A DNA stretch of 64,000 nucleotides, taken from NCBI RefSeq assembly GCF_013349955.1, contig NZ_JABVXC010000002.1, positions 1 to 64,000 on the forward strand, read 5' to 3'. Positions 25,822 to 33,678 of this stretch are shown in pieces. The stretch's first letter is position 1; each line of letters opens with the position of its first letter. The position numbers and the translations under genes were made by a program. This DNA comes from Onishia taeanensis (GTDB lineage Bacteria > Pseudomonadota > Gammaproteobacteria > Pseudomonadales > Halomonadaceae). The notes under the pieces were generated by a model. The model made no database searches and was not told the origin of the DNA. It saw only the letters and a list, made by a program, of their open reading frames with translations.

Positions 25822-27081
25822 TCAGCTCGCGTAGCGACTGACGTCCAGATCCTTAGGGTCGATCTCTGGCTTGCGGCGATCCATCAGATCGGCCAGCAGA
25901 TGGGCGCTACCACAGCTCATGGTCCAGCCCAGAGTGCCATGGCCGGTATTCAGCCACAGGTTGTCGTACTTGGTGGCTCCGATGATCGGCGTGGAATCCG
26001 GGGTCATCGGGCGCAGGCCGGTCCAGAACTCAGCGCGCTCGACGTCGCCGCCCTCCGGGAAGACATCCTTGACCACCATGCTGATGGTGGCGCGGCGCTT
26101 CTCGAGCAGACTCATGTCGTAGGAGGCAAGCTCCGCGGTACCGCCGACCCGGATACGATCGTTGAAGCGCGAAATTGCCACCTTGTAGCTCTCGTCCATC
26201 ACCGTCGACTGAGGCGCGCCGCCCTCATCGGTGATCGGCACGGTCAGACTGTAGCCCTTGACCGGGTAGATCGGCAGGCGAATGTCCAGATCCTTGACCA
26301 GGAACTTGGAGAAGCTGCCCATGCAGACCACATAGGCATCGGCACTGATCTCGCCTGCGCTGGTCACGACCGATTCGATTCGGCCTGCGCTGCGCTTCAA
26401 GCGCTCGATGGTTACCCCGAAACGGAAGGTCACGCCGAGCTGCTCGCGGCAGTAATTGGCCAGGCGGTTGGTGAAGAGATGGCAATCGCCGGTCTGATCG
26501 TCGGGCAGATGAAGCCCACCCACGAACTTGCCCGGCACTCGGGCAAGCGCCGGCTCGATATCCTTGATTTCCTCGGCGTTGAGCAGCTTGTGGCGCACGC
26601 CGCACTGCTCGAGCACCTGCATGTCCTTGCCCACCGCCGCGACCTGGCTGTCGTGGCGGAACAGCTGCATCAGGCCCTTCTGGCGATCCTCGTAGCGGAT
26701 GCCGGTATCCTCGCGCAGCGCATTGATGCAGCCACGGCTGTACTCGGCGACGCGCACCATGCGCTCCTTGTTGATCGCATAGCGCTCGGGCGTGCAGTTG
26801 TTGAACATCTGCATCATGAAGCGTGCCATGGTGGGGTCGGCCTTGGGCTGGATCTTGAGCGGCGCATGCTCCTGAAACATCCACTTCATGGCCTTCTGGG
26901 GAATGCCGGGGGCGGCCCAGGGCGAGGAGAAGCCGAATGAGACCTGGCCGGCATTGCCATAGCTGGTCTCCATGGCCGGCGCGTCCTGGCGATCGATGAC
27001 CGTAACCTCATGGCCCTGGCGCGCCAGGTAGTACGCACTGGTGACACCTACCACACCGCTGCCGAGTACGACGACCTTCAT
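25822..27081 (-). CDS. dadA: D-amino acid dehydrogenase small subunit
   Basis: 419-residue FAD-dependent, membrane-associated dehydrogenase that oxidises D-alanine and other D-amino acids to the keto acids. The N-terminal dinucleotide-binding motif VVVLGSGVVGVTSAYYLARQ is intact, and the C-terminal FAD/substrate segment NTGHGTLGWTMSCGSAHLLA is diagnostic. GGAGAGGC-type ribosome site before the ATG. No alanine racemase (dadX) or lrp-like gene is adjacent. Upstream is an AT-rich region that could bind Lrp or AsnC-type regulators, but no site can be assigned. Confidence 0.95.
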   Translation of the reverse strand: MKVVVLGSGVVGVTSAYYLARQGHEVTVIDRQDAPAMETSYGNAGQVSFGFSSPWAAPGIPQKAMKWMFQEHAPLKIQPKADPTMARFMMQMFNNCTPERYAINKERMVRVAEYSRGCINALREDTGIRYEDRQKGLMQLFRHDSQVAAVGKDMQVLEQCGVRHKLLNAEEIKDIEPALARVPGKFVGGLHLPDDQTGDCHLFTNRLANYCREQLGVTFRFGVTIERLKRSAGRIESVVTSAGEISADAYVVCMGSFSKFLVKDLDIRLPIYPVKGYSLTVPITDEGGAPQSTVMDESYKVAISRFNDRIRVGGTAELASYDMSLLEKRRATISMVVKDVFPEGGDVERAEFWTGLRPMTPDSTPIIGATKYDNLWLNTGHGTLGWTMSCGSAHLLADLMDRRKPEIDPKDLDVSRYAS

Positions 27082-27266
27082 TGCCTCTCCCCTTTATATT
27101 GCTGTCTTGTTGCTTTCGTTGGATATGCTGCACCCCATGCCTGCCCCAACAGCCATCAGGGCATGCCCCGCCAGCCACGCTGGCAGGAGACATGAGTATA
27201 AGGGAGGCGTTTAAGAAAAATATTCTGAATTATGTCTTTAATAGACAACTAAAGACCAAAATTTAG

Positions 27267-27291
27267 CCGAAAAAGCAGTGCTTTATTTCGG
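27267..27291 (-). terminator. Possible terminator after the MATE gene
   Basis: Imperfect hairpin (CCGAA and AAGC pairing with GCTT and TTCGG) in AT-rich sequence 25-50 bases after the minus-strand MATE stop. T-runs lie on both flanks. It is moderately convincing only. Confidence 0.35.
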
Positions 27292-27314
27292 AAAAAAGCT
27301 AAATAAAGACATTA

Positions 27315-28652
27315 TCACTGTGAATAGTCTATCGCCGGGCGTCGCTGCCGATATAGCCACCAGGCGAGAGTACCGGCCAGGACATTACCGATGGCCGCGC
27401 CCACGGCCAGCCCGACCATTCCAGCAAGCTGGCTACCCAACCACAGGCAGGGAAGGTAGCAGAGGAACAGACGGACGCCCGACATCAGCATCGCGCCCAG
27501 CGGCCAGCCCAAGGCATTGCCGGCCGATACCACTACCATACATAGCCCCAGCAAGGCATAACTTGGCAGCAGGAAGCGGATCAGCAGTGCCAGGTCGTCT
27601 CGGACCTCCGGATTGCCCGACAACAGTAGCGCCAGCCAGGGAGCGGCCAGGGCCAGCACCACGCCCAGCGCCAGCTGCCAGCCGATGATCACCCGCGCGG
27701 CCAGCCCCATCAGGCGGCGAATGGTGGCCCCATCACCGGCGCCATGGCAGCGCCCCAGCCAGGGCGGCAGCGACATGGTCAACGCCAGCACCAGCATCAG
27801 CGAGACCGTTTCCAGGCGACTGGCCAGGCCCCAGGCGGCGACGCTGGTCTCGCCAAGGGTCGCGACGATGCGAGTAGACAGCATCGCCGCCAAGGGTGGC
27901 ATCAACTGACTGACCATGGCCGGCGCGGCGATTCCGGCAAACCCGGGCGCCGAACGGCGAGACTCGGCAAGCAGCCCCTGCCAGGCCAACCAGTCATGAC
28001 GAGCAAGACGCCCCGACAGCAACACCAGCCCACCGCTGAACGCCAGCACCGTGGCCCAGGCTGCACCGGGAAGTCCCAGGCCGTCCCAGTCACCGACACC
28101 GAAGATCAGTAGCGGATCGAGCAACAGATTGATCAGGCTAGTCACCACCATCAGTTTGCCCGGCAAGCGGGTATCGCCGTGGGCACGAAAGAGGCTATAG
28201 CCGAAGTAGACCAAGGCCCCCAGCCAGGCCGCCAGGAGCTGTGGGCCCCAATAGGACCGAATCAAGGCAAGGCTGCTGGGCTCAGCCCCAAGCAGGGGAA
28301 ACAGGCGATCCTGCAGGATCCACAGCAATAGCGCCAACACCGCGATCACGCAGCCGGCAACCACCAGCACCAGGCTACCCAGGCGCTTGGCACGCTGGTG
28401 CTCACCGGCACCCAAAACCCGCGACAACTGGGCCGCAATGGCGATCCCCAGGCCCACCTGGACGCCGATAATCAGGAAGGACAGCGGAAAGGTAAACGAC
28501 TGGGCGGCCAAAGGCGCCGTGCCCAGGCGGGCGATAAAGGCACTATCGACCAGTTGGAAGCCCAGCAGCGCCATCACACCGATGGCCATCGGCCAGGTCT
28601 GGCGCCATAACCGACGCCCCAGAGATTCGCTCACTGCATCCGATACGGGCAC
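27315..28652 (-). CDS. MATE family efflux transporter
   Basis: 445-residue inner-membrane antiporter with about 12 hydrophobic segments arranged as two similar halves, typical of the DinF/NorM superfamily. Characteristic pieces include FQLVDSAFIARLGTAPLAAQ, the RAHGDTRLPGKLMVVTSLIN loop and NLLLDPLLIFG. The GTG start at 28652 is well supported by GGAGG with five bases spacing. It expels cationic drugs or metabolites at the expense of a Na+ or H+ gradient; substrate not predictable. No regulator is adjacent. Confidence 0.93.
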   Translation of the reverse strand: MPVSDAVSESLGRRLWRQTWPMAIGVMALLGFQLVDSAFIARLGTAPLAAQSFTFPLSFLIIGVQVGLGIAIAAQLSRVLGAGEHQRAKRLGSLVLVVAGCVIAVLALLLWILQDRLFPLLGAEPSSLALIRSYWGPQLLAAWLGALVYFGYSLFRAHGDTRLPGKLMVVTSLINLLLDPLLIFGVGDWDGLGLPGAAWATVLAFSGGLVLLSGRLARHDWLAWQGLLAESRRSAPGFAGIAAPAMVSQLMPPLAAMLSTRIVATLGETSVAAWGLASRLETVSLMLVLALTMSLPPWLGRCHGAGDGATIRRLMGLAARVIIGWQLALGVVLALAAPWLALLLSGNPEVRDDLALLIRFLLPSYALLGLCMVVVSAGNALGWPLGAMLMSGVRLFLCYLPCLWLGSQLAGMVGLAVGAAIGNVLAGTLAWWLYRQRRPAIDYSQ

Positions 28653-28740
28653 ATTGCCTCCAGGCGACTATGCAAAAGGGCAATATTGTACTCCCCGCGA
28701 CGCCATTGCGCAGGCCCGAAAATCGGGCTATCCATGCTGA

Positions 28741-28812
28741 GTCAGTGGCTGGATCGGTGGCTGGGTCAGTGGCTAGATCGGTGGTTGAGTCGGTGGTTGA
28801 GTCAGTGGTTTG
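28741..28812. repeat. 12-bp tandem repeat, six copies
   Basis: Six units on the pattern (G/A)TC(A/G)GTGGyTrr: GTCAGTGGCTGG, ATCGGTGGCTGG, GTCAGTGGCTAG, ATCGGTGGTTGA, GTCGGTGGTTGA, GTCAGTGGTTTG. A/G alternations make a loose 24-bp higher-order unit. The stop codon of the GGDEF-EAL gene (28802-28804) lies in the last unit. Confidence 0.9.
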
Positions 28813-30847
28813 GCAATTGTCCACGCACCGTCATCAACGAGCGCTGCAGGCGACCGATATCATCGGCGCTCATCGGCTTGAAGTAGTAAAATCCCTGCAC
28901 AAGATCACAGCCGAACTCACGCACTAGCTCAAGCTGTTCCTCGTTCTCGACGCCCTCTGCGACCACCTCGAGGCCGAGCTGGTGGCCGATGAAGACCATC
29001 GCCGCCATGATGGCACGATCGCTCGGCTCCTCAGGGGCATCCTGCAAAAACCCCCGATCGATCTTCAGTGACGTGATCGGAAACTGCTTGAGATAGCTCA
29101 GCGACGAATAGCCGGTTACAAAGTCATCGATGGCGATCTTCATGCCGCGATGATAGAGCCGGCGCAGCGTAGTGAGGATGTATTGATCAGCCTGTATCAG
29201 GACGTTCTCGGTAAGTTCAATGCCGATATCTCGAGTCGTCAGGCCGAACTGGTCCATGCAATTTTCAAGATAAGCAAAGACATCATGCTGGATCACTTGC
29301 TTACCGGACAGGTTGATATCGATGCGACAGTCTCCCAAACCTGCCGCTTTCCATTCGGCCTGCTGACGACAGGCCTCATGGATGGCCCACTCGCCAATGC
29401 GATAAATCAGGTTCGAGCGCTCGGCCACCGGGATGAACTCTGATGGCGGAATGCTGCCACCTTCGCAGGGAAACCATCTAAGCAGGGCTTCCAGGTTCTC
29501 GACCCGTCCACTGGTGGCGGCCACTTGTGGCTGATAATACAGCCGCAACTCACCATCGCGCAGCGCTCGCTGCAGACGCTCGACCATACGATACTCATGA
29601 ACCAGCTCATCATGCAGACGCTGATCGAAGAACCAGTAAGCCTGCCCGGTAGCAAGCTTGGCCCGGTTCTTGGCTACATCGGCATTCTGGATCAACTCGC
29701 GTGCACTGCGCCCATTATCCGGATAGAGGCTGACCCCGAACTTGAGGCTGACATGCAACTCGCCAAGCCCAATATCGAAGGGTTCTTCGAAGGCCGAGAG
29801 CACCTTTTCGACCAACGGCATGGCGTTGCTACCGGCCTCGAGATGCGGGAAGGCCATCACGAATTCGTCGCCACCAAACCGAGACAAAAGATCGGAGCTT
29901 CTCTGGCAGCTACGCAAGCGATGAGCGACCTCTACCAGCAGGCGGTCGCCGAGCTCGTAACCCTCGGCATCGTTGACATCGCCAAAGCCTTGTATATCGG
30001 CGAAGACTACAGCGACCACTTCTCCTAGCCTTCCGGCATTGACCAGACACTCATTGAGCTGGGTCGCAAAGGTCCCGCGATTGGGGAGCATGGTCAGGGA
30101 GTCGAAGCGAGTGACGAACTCCAGGTCTCGTCGGGCCTGTTTCTGGTCAGAGAGGTCGACATCGACGCAGAACATCAGCGGGTCTTCAGTGTGTTCGCCT
30201 AGCATGACATGGTGCGAGAACACTACCACCGGTTCGCCGAACTTGCGTTTGAGCTCGAGTTCCGAGGCCGGAATCTCGATGCCCTCTTGCACCCAGGCAC
30301 GATGGGCATCAATGACCCCATAACGCATCTCGCAGGGAATGATCAGGTCCTCGAGCAACTGGCCCTGTGCCTCATCACGCGTATAGCCATAGAGCTCGCT
30401 ACTGGCCGAGTTCCAGTAGATGACGCGACGGTCGCGATCGTAACCCTGCACGGCCACCTTAGGCAGGCTTTCAAGCAAAGCACGAAAGCGCTGCTCGCTT
30501 TCGGAATAGTGGCGCTGAACTCTCGCGAGATCGCCAGCACCCGATGTGACCGCCGCTTCATCGTGCAGAATTCGGTTTAGGCAGACGTAAAGCGCCAGGC
30601 ATAGCAGCACGATGCCGACGATCTGGAGCAAGTGTGGATTATCGAGGGTGGCGCACATCAAGACGGCGACACCGGATAGGCCAGAAAATATCAGCGTCCT
30701 GGCATATCGCCATGTGGCTAGCCGCTTGAAAACGCTAGGTATGTGCCGAAAGGCAAAAGGCAAGTAAACGTCTCCCAGATCATCGTTGAGGCCGCCGGTC
30801 ACTTCGCTCAGGACTCGCCCATCAGCGAAGTACGGCAATACCCGCAC
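28802..30847 (-). CDS. Membrane-anchored PAS-GGDEF-EAL cyclic di-GMP protein
   Basis: 681 residues: two membrane segments (about 51-68 and 73-91), PAS domain (about 115-235), GGDEF domain (about 245-405; GGDEF at 325-329 intact, but the metal/base loop reads FADIQGFGDVNDAEGYELGD, diverged from the usual pattern), EAL domain (about 425-672; EALLR at 453-457, DINLSGKQ, ELTEN, DDF, SLKIDRGF, EGVE, QGFYYF). The usual DDFGTGYSS is DDFVTGYSS (Val577). Most catalytic EAL residues remain, so phosphodiesterase activity is likely, cyclase activity less so. The GTG start at 30847 has no strong ribosome site. The stop falls in a 12-bp tandem repeat. Confidence 0.92.
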   Translation of the reverse strand: MRVLPYFADGRVLSEVTGGLNDDLGDVYLPFAFRHIPSVFKRLATWRYARTLIFSGLSGVAVLMCATLDNPHLLQIVGIVLLCLALYVCLNRILHDEAAVTSGAGDLARVQRHYSESEQRFRALLESLPKVAVQGYDRDRRVIYWNSASSELYGYTRDEAQGQLLEDLIIPCEMRYGVIDAHRAWVQEGIEIPASELELKRKFGEPVVVFSHHVMLGEHTEDPLMFCVDVDLSDQKQARRDLEFVTRFDSLTMLPNRGTFATQLNECLVNAGRLGEVVAVVFADIQGFGDVNDAEGYELGDRLLVEVAHRLRSCQRSSDLLSRFGGDEFVMAFPHLEAGSNAMPLVEKVLSAFEEPFDIGLGELHVSLKFGVSLYPDNGRSARELIQNADVAKNRAKLATGQAYWFFDQRLHDELVHEYRMVERLQRALRDGELRLYYQPQVAATSGRVENLEALLRWFPCEGGSIPPSEFIPVAERSNLIYRIGEWAIHEACRQQAEWKAAGLGDCRIDINLSGKQVIQHDVFAYLENCMDQFGLTTRDIGIELTENVLIQADQYILTTLRRLYHRGMKIAIDDFVTGYSSLSYLKQFPITSLKIDRGFLQDAPEEPSDRAIMAAMVFIGHQLGLEVVAEGVENEEQLELVREFGCDLVQGFYYFKPMSADDIGRLQRSLMTVRGQLPNH

Positions 30848-31007
30848 CCCAATAACCTACTGTGATCCTTCATGGCGCCTTCCATGCTGAAGGGCTACAC
30901 GCTATACGTCCCCCATCCTAGCTGACATATGGACTTATCGTATCGCGGCAATGAGAAATTTACACGTTTGATTGGCTTTATTGACCAACTATCTCAAACC
31001 TTGAGGG

Positions 31008-31049
31008 GTTGCTTTTGTAGCAACTTTTACTGCTGCCGGTACTGGCAGC
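31008..31049 (+). promoter_or_regulatory. Two stem-loops in the leader of the dioxygenase gene
   Basis: First hairpin GTTGCT-TTTGT-AGCAAC followed by TTTT (31008-31028), like a weak intrinsic terminator; second hairpin GCTGCC-GGTACT-GGCAGC (31032-31049). Both lie within 65 bases upstream of the ATG at 31073, the right place for attenuation or translational control. Confidence 0.4.
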
Positions 31050-31072
31050 GTCACCTCACGAGGAATGAGACC

Positions 31073-31867
31073 ATGAAAAACGAAAGCCTGAAACACGGTT
31101 ACGACCTGTCCGCCGTCGCCCAGCCAACACCGCCGCCTTACTGGGAGTCAAGCGTCTCTCAGGCGTTGTCGCGCCAAGGCTGGTGCCTGGACGACATCTC
31201 GTCGCATATCGACCTGGAGGCTTGGGCAAGCTTCCTGCCCGCTTTGCCCAGGGATCCTTATGTGAACCGCCGCTGGAAGCGCATGTCGTGGCTGAACCTC
31301 ACCGAAGAAGGCGAGGTAGACGTCATGGGGAACTGCCCGATGGCACAGGGCGGTGCCTTCAACGATGCAGAAAGCATGGCCGACAAGCTTCGCTACTACC
31401 CGGCTCTGGAAGAGCGCTTTACGGAGCGTCAGGACGTGAAGGCCTTTATCAAGGCCTGGGCCAAGATGTGGGGGATCGGCCCACGTGAGCCGATCCTCAT
31501 GCAAATCACCGGCAGCCGTGGCAAGGGTATGATCGACCCTCTGCAAGGACAGGGGATTCATGCCGACGGCTGCAAATTCCTGAGCATCTTGGTCATCAAT
31601 CGCGATAACGTCGATGGCGCGACCAACCGCCTGTATGCCGATAAGACCGGCCAGCAGCCGCTGCTGGAGCACGTCACCGAGCCCGGACAAATATTGCACC
31701 TGCATGATGACCGGCTTTTCCACAGTGTCGATGCCATGACCCAGCGGGACCCGAGCCGTCCCTTCGAGCGTTTTATCATCATCATCAATAGTCGCTTCGT
31801 GGATGGCTTTCAGAACCGCATGTTACGTCGTCACTTCCCCGATGCTGTGCTGCATAACGTCTTCTAA
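31073..31867 (+). CDS. 2OG-Fe(II) dioxygenase, probable amino acid hydroxylase family
   Basis: 264-residue protein resembling the 2OG-Fe dioxygenase family (Pfam 2OG-Fe_Oxy_2) that includes the L-isoleucine 4-hydroxylase IDO of Bacillus. Predicted iron ligands are His163 and Asp165 in GIHADGCKFLSILVINRDNV, with distal His217 in DDRLFHSVDAMT; the spacing is close to that in IDO. Arg233 may bind 2-oxoglutarate. The ATG at 31073 follows AGGA with nine bases spacing; the frame is also open back to 30929, but the ribosome site favours 31073. It is monocistronic and ends at a strong terminator. Substrate unknown: free amino acids are a guess from the family. Confidence 0.8.
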   Translation: MKNESLKHGYDLSAVAQPTPPPYWESSVSQALSRQGWCLDDISSHIDLEAWASFLPALPRDPYVNRRWKRMSWLNLTEEGEVDVMGNCPMAQGGAFNDAESMADKLRYYPALEERFTERQDVKAFIKAWAKMWGIGPREPILMQITGSRGKGMIDPLQGQGIHADGCKFLSILVINRDNVDGATNRLYADKTGQQPLLEHVTEPGQILHLHDDRLFHSVDAMTQRDPSRPFERFIIIINSRFVDGFQNRMLRRHFPDAVLHNVF

Positions 31868-31950
31868 CACCGTTCAATCACCCCAGGAGTAACCGCTGAC
31901 AACAGGGGCCACATGACTGACTATCCCGCAAGCAGCGAAAGGAATTCGCG

Positions 31951-31981
31951 AACCGGCCAACGTCGTTGGCCGGTTTTTTTA
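31951..31981 (+). terminator. Rho-independent terminator after the dioxygenase gene
   Basis: AACCGGCCAA-CGTCG-TTGGCCGGTT, a perfect 10-bp stem running into seven T. A very strong intrinsic terminator, 84 bases after the stop. Confidence 0.92.
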
Positions 31982-32033
31982 TCTCACTGCAGGCTGCACC
32001 AGCCACAGAGCTTTTTCACATAGATTTGCCACC

Positions 32034-32102
32034 GGACCTATCCCCACGGACCTATCCCCACGAACCTGTCCCCACGCCCTGTCCCTACGCACCTGTTCCC
32101 AC
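32034..32102. repeat. 14-bp tandem repeat, five copies
   Basis: Units GGACCTATCCCCAC (two identical copies), GAACCTGTCCCCAC, GCCCTGTCCCTAC (13 bases) and GCACCTGTTCCCAC, then a decayed start of a sixth. It lies between two terminators of convergent genes. Confidence 0.9.
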
Positions 32103-32136
32103 GAACCGTTGCCATTGAACTTGTTCATTAGCACAT

Positions 32137-32167
32137 AAAAAGGCACCACCGGTCGCCCGGCAGTGCC
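32137..32167 (-). terminator. Rho-independent terminator after the YceI gene
   Basis: On the minus strand GGCAC-TG-CCGG-GCGA-CCGG-TG-GTGCC forms a symmetric stem with one internal loop, followed by TTTTT. It starts 28 bases after the stop. Confidence 0.85.
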
Positions 32168-32194
32168 CTGGTCATCACTCATTCGAGGCGCGTG

Positions 32195-32776
32195 TTACTG
32201 ACGAATGCCTTCAAAGGTCACATAGAGTTCGAGCGTTTGCATCGGTTCCGGCATGCTGCTCATATCGATGTCGAAGTCAGCGAGCGTCAGGGTAGTGCTG
32301 CCCTCGAAGCCTTGGCGATAGTTGCCCCAAGGATCTTCACCTCCGCCGATGTGCTCGACATTCATCTCGATGTCCTGCGTCTTGCCATGCAGGCTCAGCT
32401 CGCCTGTCAGTACGCCCTCACCTTCGCCGGTCGACTCGAACCCGGTAGACGTAAAGGTGGCCGTCGGATATTCCCCCGCATCGAGGAAATCTTCACTGAG
32501 AATATGTTTATCACGCTCGGCATGGTTGGTGTTCAGGCTTTCGACATCGACCTCCATGGATACTGACGACGCTGCCAGGTTCTCCGGATCGTAGCTGAAG
32601 TCGCCACTGAACTCCTCGAAAGACCCCAGGATGTAGGAGAAGCCCAAATGACTGATCTTGAACTGTACGAAGGCATGTTGCCCCTCGGTATCGATCTTGT
32701 AATCGGCGGCCTGAGCCTGGCTCATCGGCACCAGGGCAGCAGCGGTCAGGGCGGCTAGTGCAGTCTTCTTCAACAT
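32195..32776 (-). CDS. yceI: YceI family periplasmic lipocalin-like protein
   Basis: 193 residues with a clear signal peptide (MLKKTALAALTAAALVPMSQ, cleavage after AQA at about residue 23). The mature part is the YceI beta-barrel, known to bind isoprenoid lipids: DYKIDTEGQHAFVQFKISHL, GDFSYDPENL, ERDKHILSEDFLDAGEYPTA and LTGELSLHGKTQDIEM. An AGGAGC ribosome site precedes the ATG. A cytochrome b561 gene lies 90 bases upstream in the same direction, as in E. coli yceJ-yceI. Exact cellular role remains unclear even in model species. Confidence 0.94.
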   Translation of the reverse strand: MLKKTALAALTAAALVPMSQAQAADYKIDTEGQHAFVQFKISHLGFSYILGSFEEFSGDFSYDPENLAASSVSMEVDVESLNTNHAERDKHILSEDFLDAGEYPTATFTSTGFESTGEGEGVLTGELSLHGKTQDIEMNVEHIGGGEDPWGNYRQGFEGSTTLTLADFDIDMSSMPEPMQTLELYVTFEGIRQ

Positions 32777-32866
32777 CGTCTTGCTCCTTCTTGAATGAAA
32801 ACGTGGCTGGGCAATGACTTAGCGTCGCCCGGCAGTGGAAGACTGATGCAACGCATCAGCACCCCG

Positions 32867-33421
32867 TCACGGCTTGCGCGAGATGCGCGGGTTAATCATG
32901 CGAACCAGAATGTCATGGCGGTCAATAACGTGGTGCTTGAGTGCGGCCAGCATGTGCACGATAGCGAGACCGATCAAGGCCAGAGCGAGATACCAGTGGA
33001 CGGTACCGGCAAGCGTTGCCTGGCGAGGCAGGTCGCTGACAAGGGCCGGCACCTCGAACCAACCGAATACGCTGATGCCGCGCCCATCTGCAGTAGAGAT
33101 AAGGTAGCCGCTGACGAGTACGGCCACCAGCAACGCATAGAGCCCAAGGTGGCCAAGCTCGGCGGCAAGCCGCTCGAGCCTTGCTCCGGGCAGTGCCGGT
33201 GATGAACCTGCAGCTCGCCAGATCAAGCGCAAAATCGTCGCAGCGAACAGCAGCACGCCAATCGAACGATGCCACCAGGGGGCCAGGTTATACCAGCTGT
33301 GATAATAGCCAAGATCGGTCATCCACCAGCCCAGGGCGAAGAGACCAACGATTGCCACAGCGCTGGTCCAGTGCAACACAATGCTGACGATACCCCAGCC
33401 TCGCCGAGTATTACGCCACAT
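32867..33421 (-). CDS. yceJ: Cytochrome b561 family protein (YceJ/CybB type)
   Basis: 184-residue, four-helix di-haem membrane protein. Probable haem histidines lie in IVLHWTS, PWWHRSIG, AELGHLGLYA and TVHWYLALALIGLAIVHMLA. The ATG at 33421 is backed by AGGAGG with eight bases spacing; an upstream frame extension to 33487 is a translation of the tandem repeat and is rejected. Bacterial b561 proteins move electrons between quinol and periplasmic acceptors. Paired with YceI as in enterics. Confidence 0.93.
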   Translation of the reverse strand: MWRNTRRGWGIVSIVLHWTSAVAIVGLFALGWWMTDLGYYHSWYNLAPWWHRSIGVLLFAATILRLIWRAAGSSPALPGARLERLAAELGHLGLYALLVAVLVSGYLISTADGRGISVFGWFEVPALVSDLPRQATLAGTVHWYLALALIGLAIVHMLAALKHHVIDRHDILVRMINPRISRKP

Positions 33422-33451
33422 TCCCCTGCCCTCCTGGCCTTGGTAGTTATG

Positions 33452-33479
33452 GTTGCCGCAGTAGAGCTGCCGCAGTGGA
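33452..33479. repeat. 14-bp tandem repeat, two copies plus remnants, before yceJ
   Basis: GTTGCCGCAGTAGA and GCTGCCGCAGTGGA in tandem, followed by GCTGCC-starting remnants to about 33500. It lies 30 bases upstream of the yceJ start, in its 5' untranslated region or promoter. Confidence 0.6.
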
Positions 33480-33630
33480 GCTGCCAAACAGTGTAGCTGC
33501 CCCTACGTAAAGGGTTGAGTGTATATGAGTTCCTGATCATACCTACCGGCCCTGGATGGAACAGCGGAAAAATATGAACGTTTCATGTACTTTCCACCAA
33601 TGATGGCGATGGCCTTTCCCAGACACGACA

Positions 33631-33651
33631 ACGCCCCGACAAGCGGGGCGT
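33631..33651 (-). terminator. Terminator hairpin after metZ
   Basis: ACGCCCCG-ACAAG-CGGGGCGT, perfect 8-bp stem, 27 bases downstream of the metZ stop on the minus strand. Only a short T-rich tail follows. It would close the long housekeeping transcript. Confidence 0.65.
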
Positions 33652-33678
33652 CATTGATGGACAAGAGCCGGATAAGCG

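Noticed and set aside
28741..28812. Possible CRISPR array
   Set aside because: Units are contiguous 12-mers without spacers and no cas gene is near.
28543..28824. Minus-strand frame encoding Thr-Asp repeats
   Set aside because: It only translates the 12-bp tandem array and then the MATE gene out of frame; no ribosome site.
31979..32182. Small minus-strand frame across the 14-bp repeat
   Set aside because: Its middle is translated repeat and it overlaps two terminators; no conserved product.
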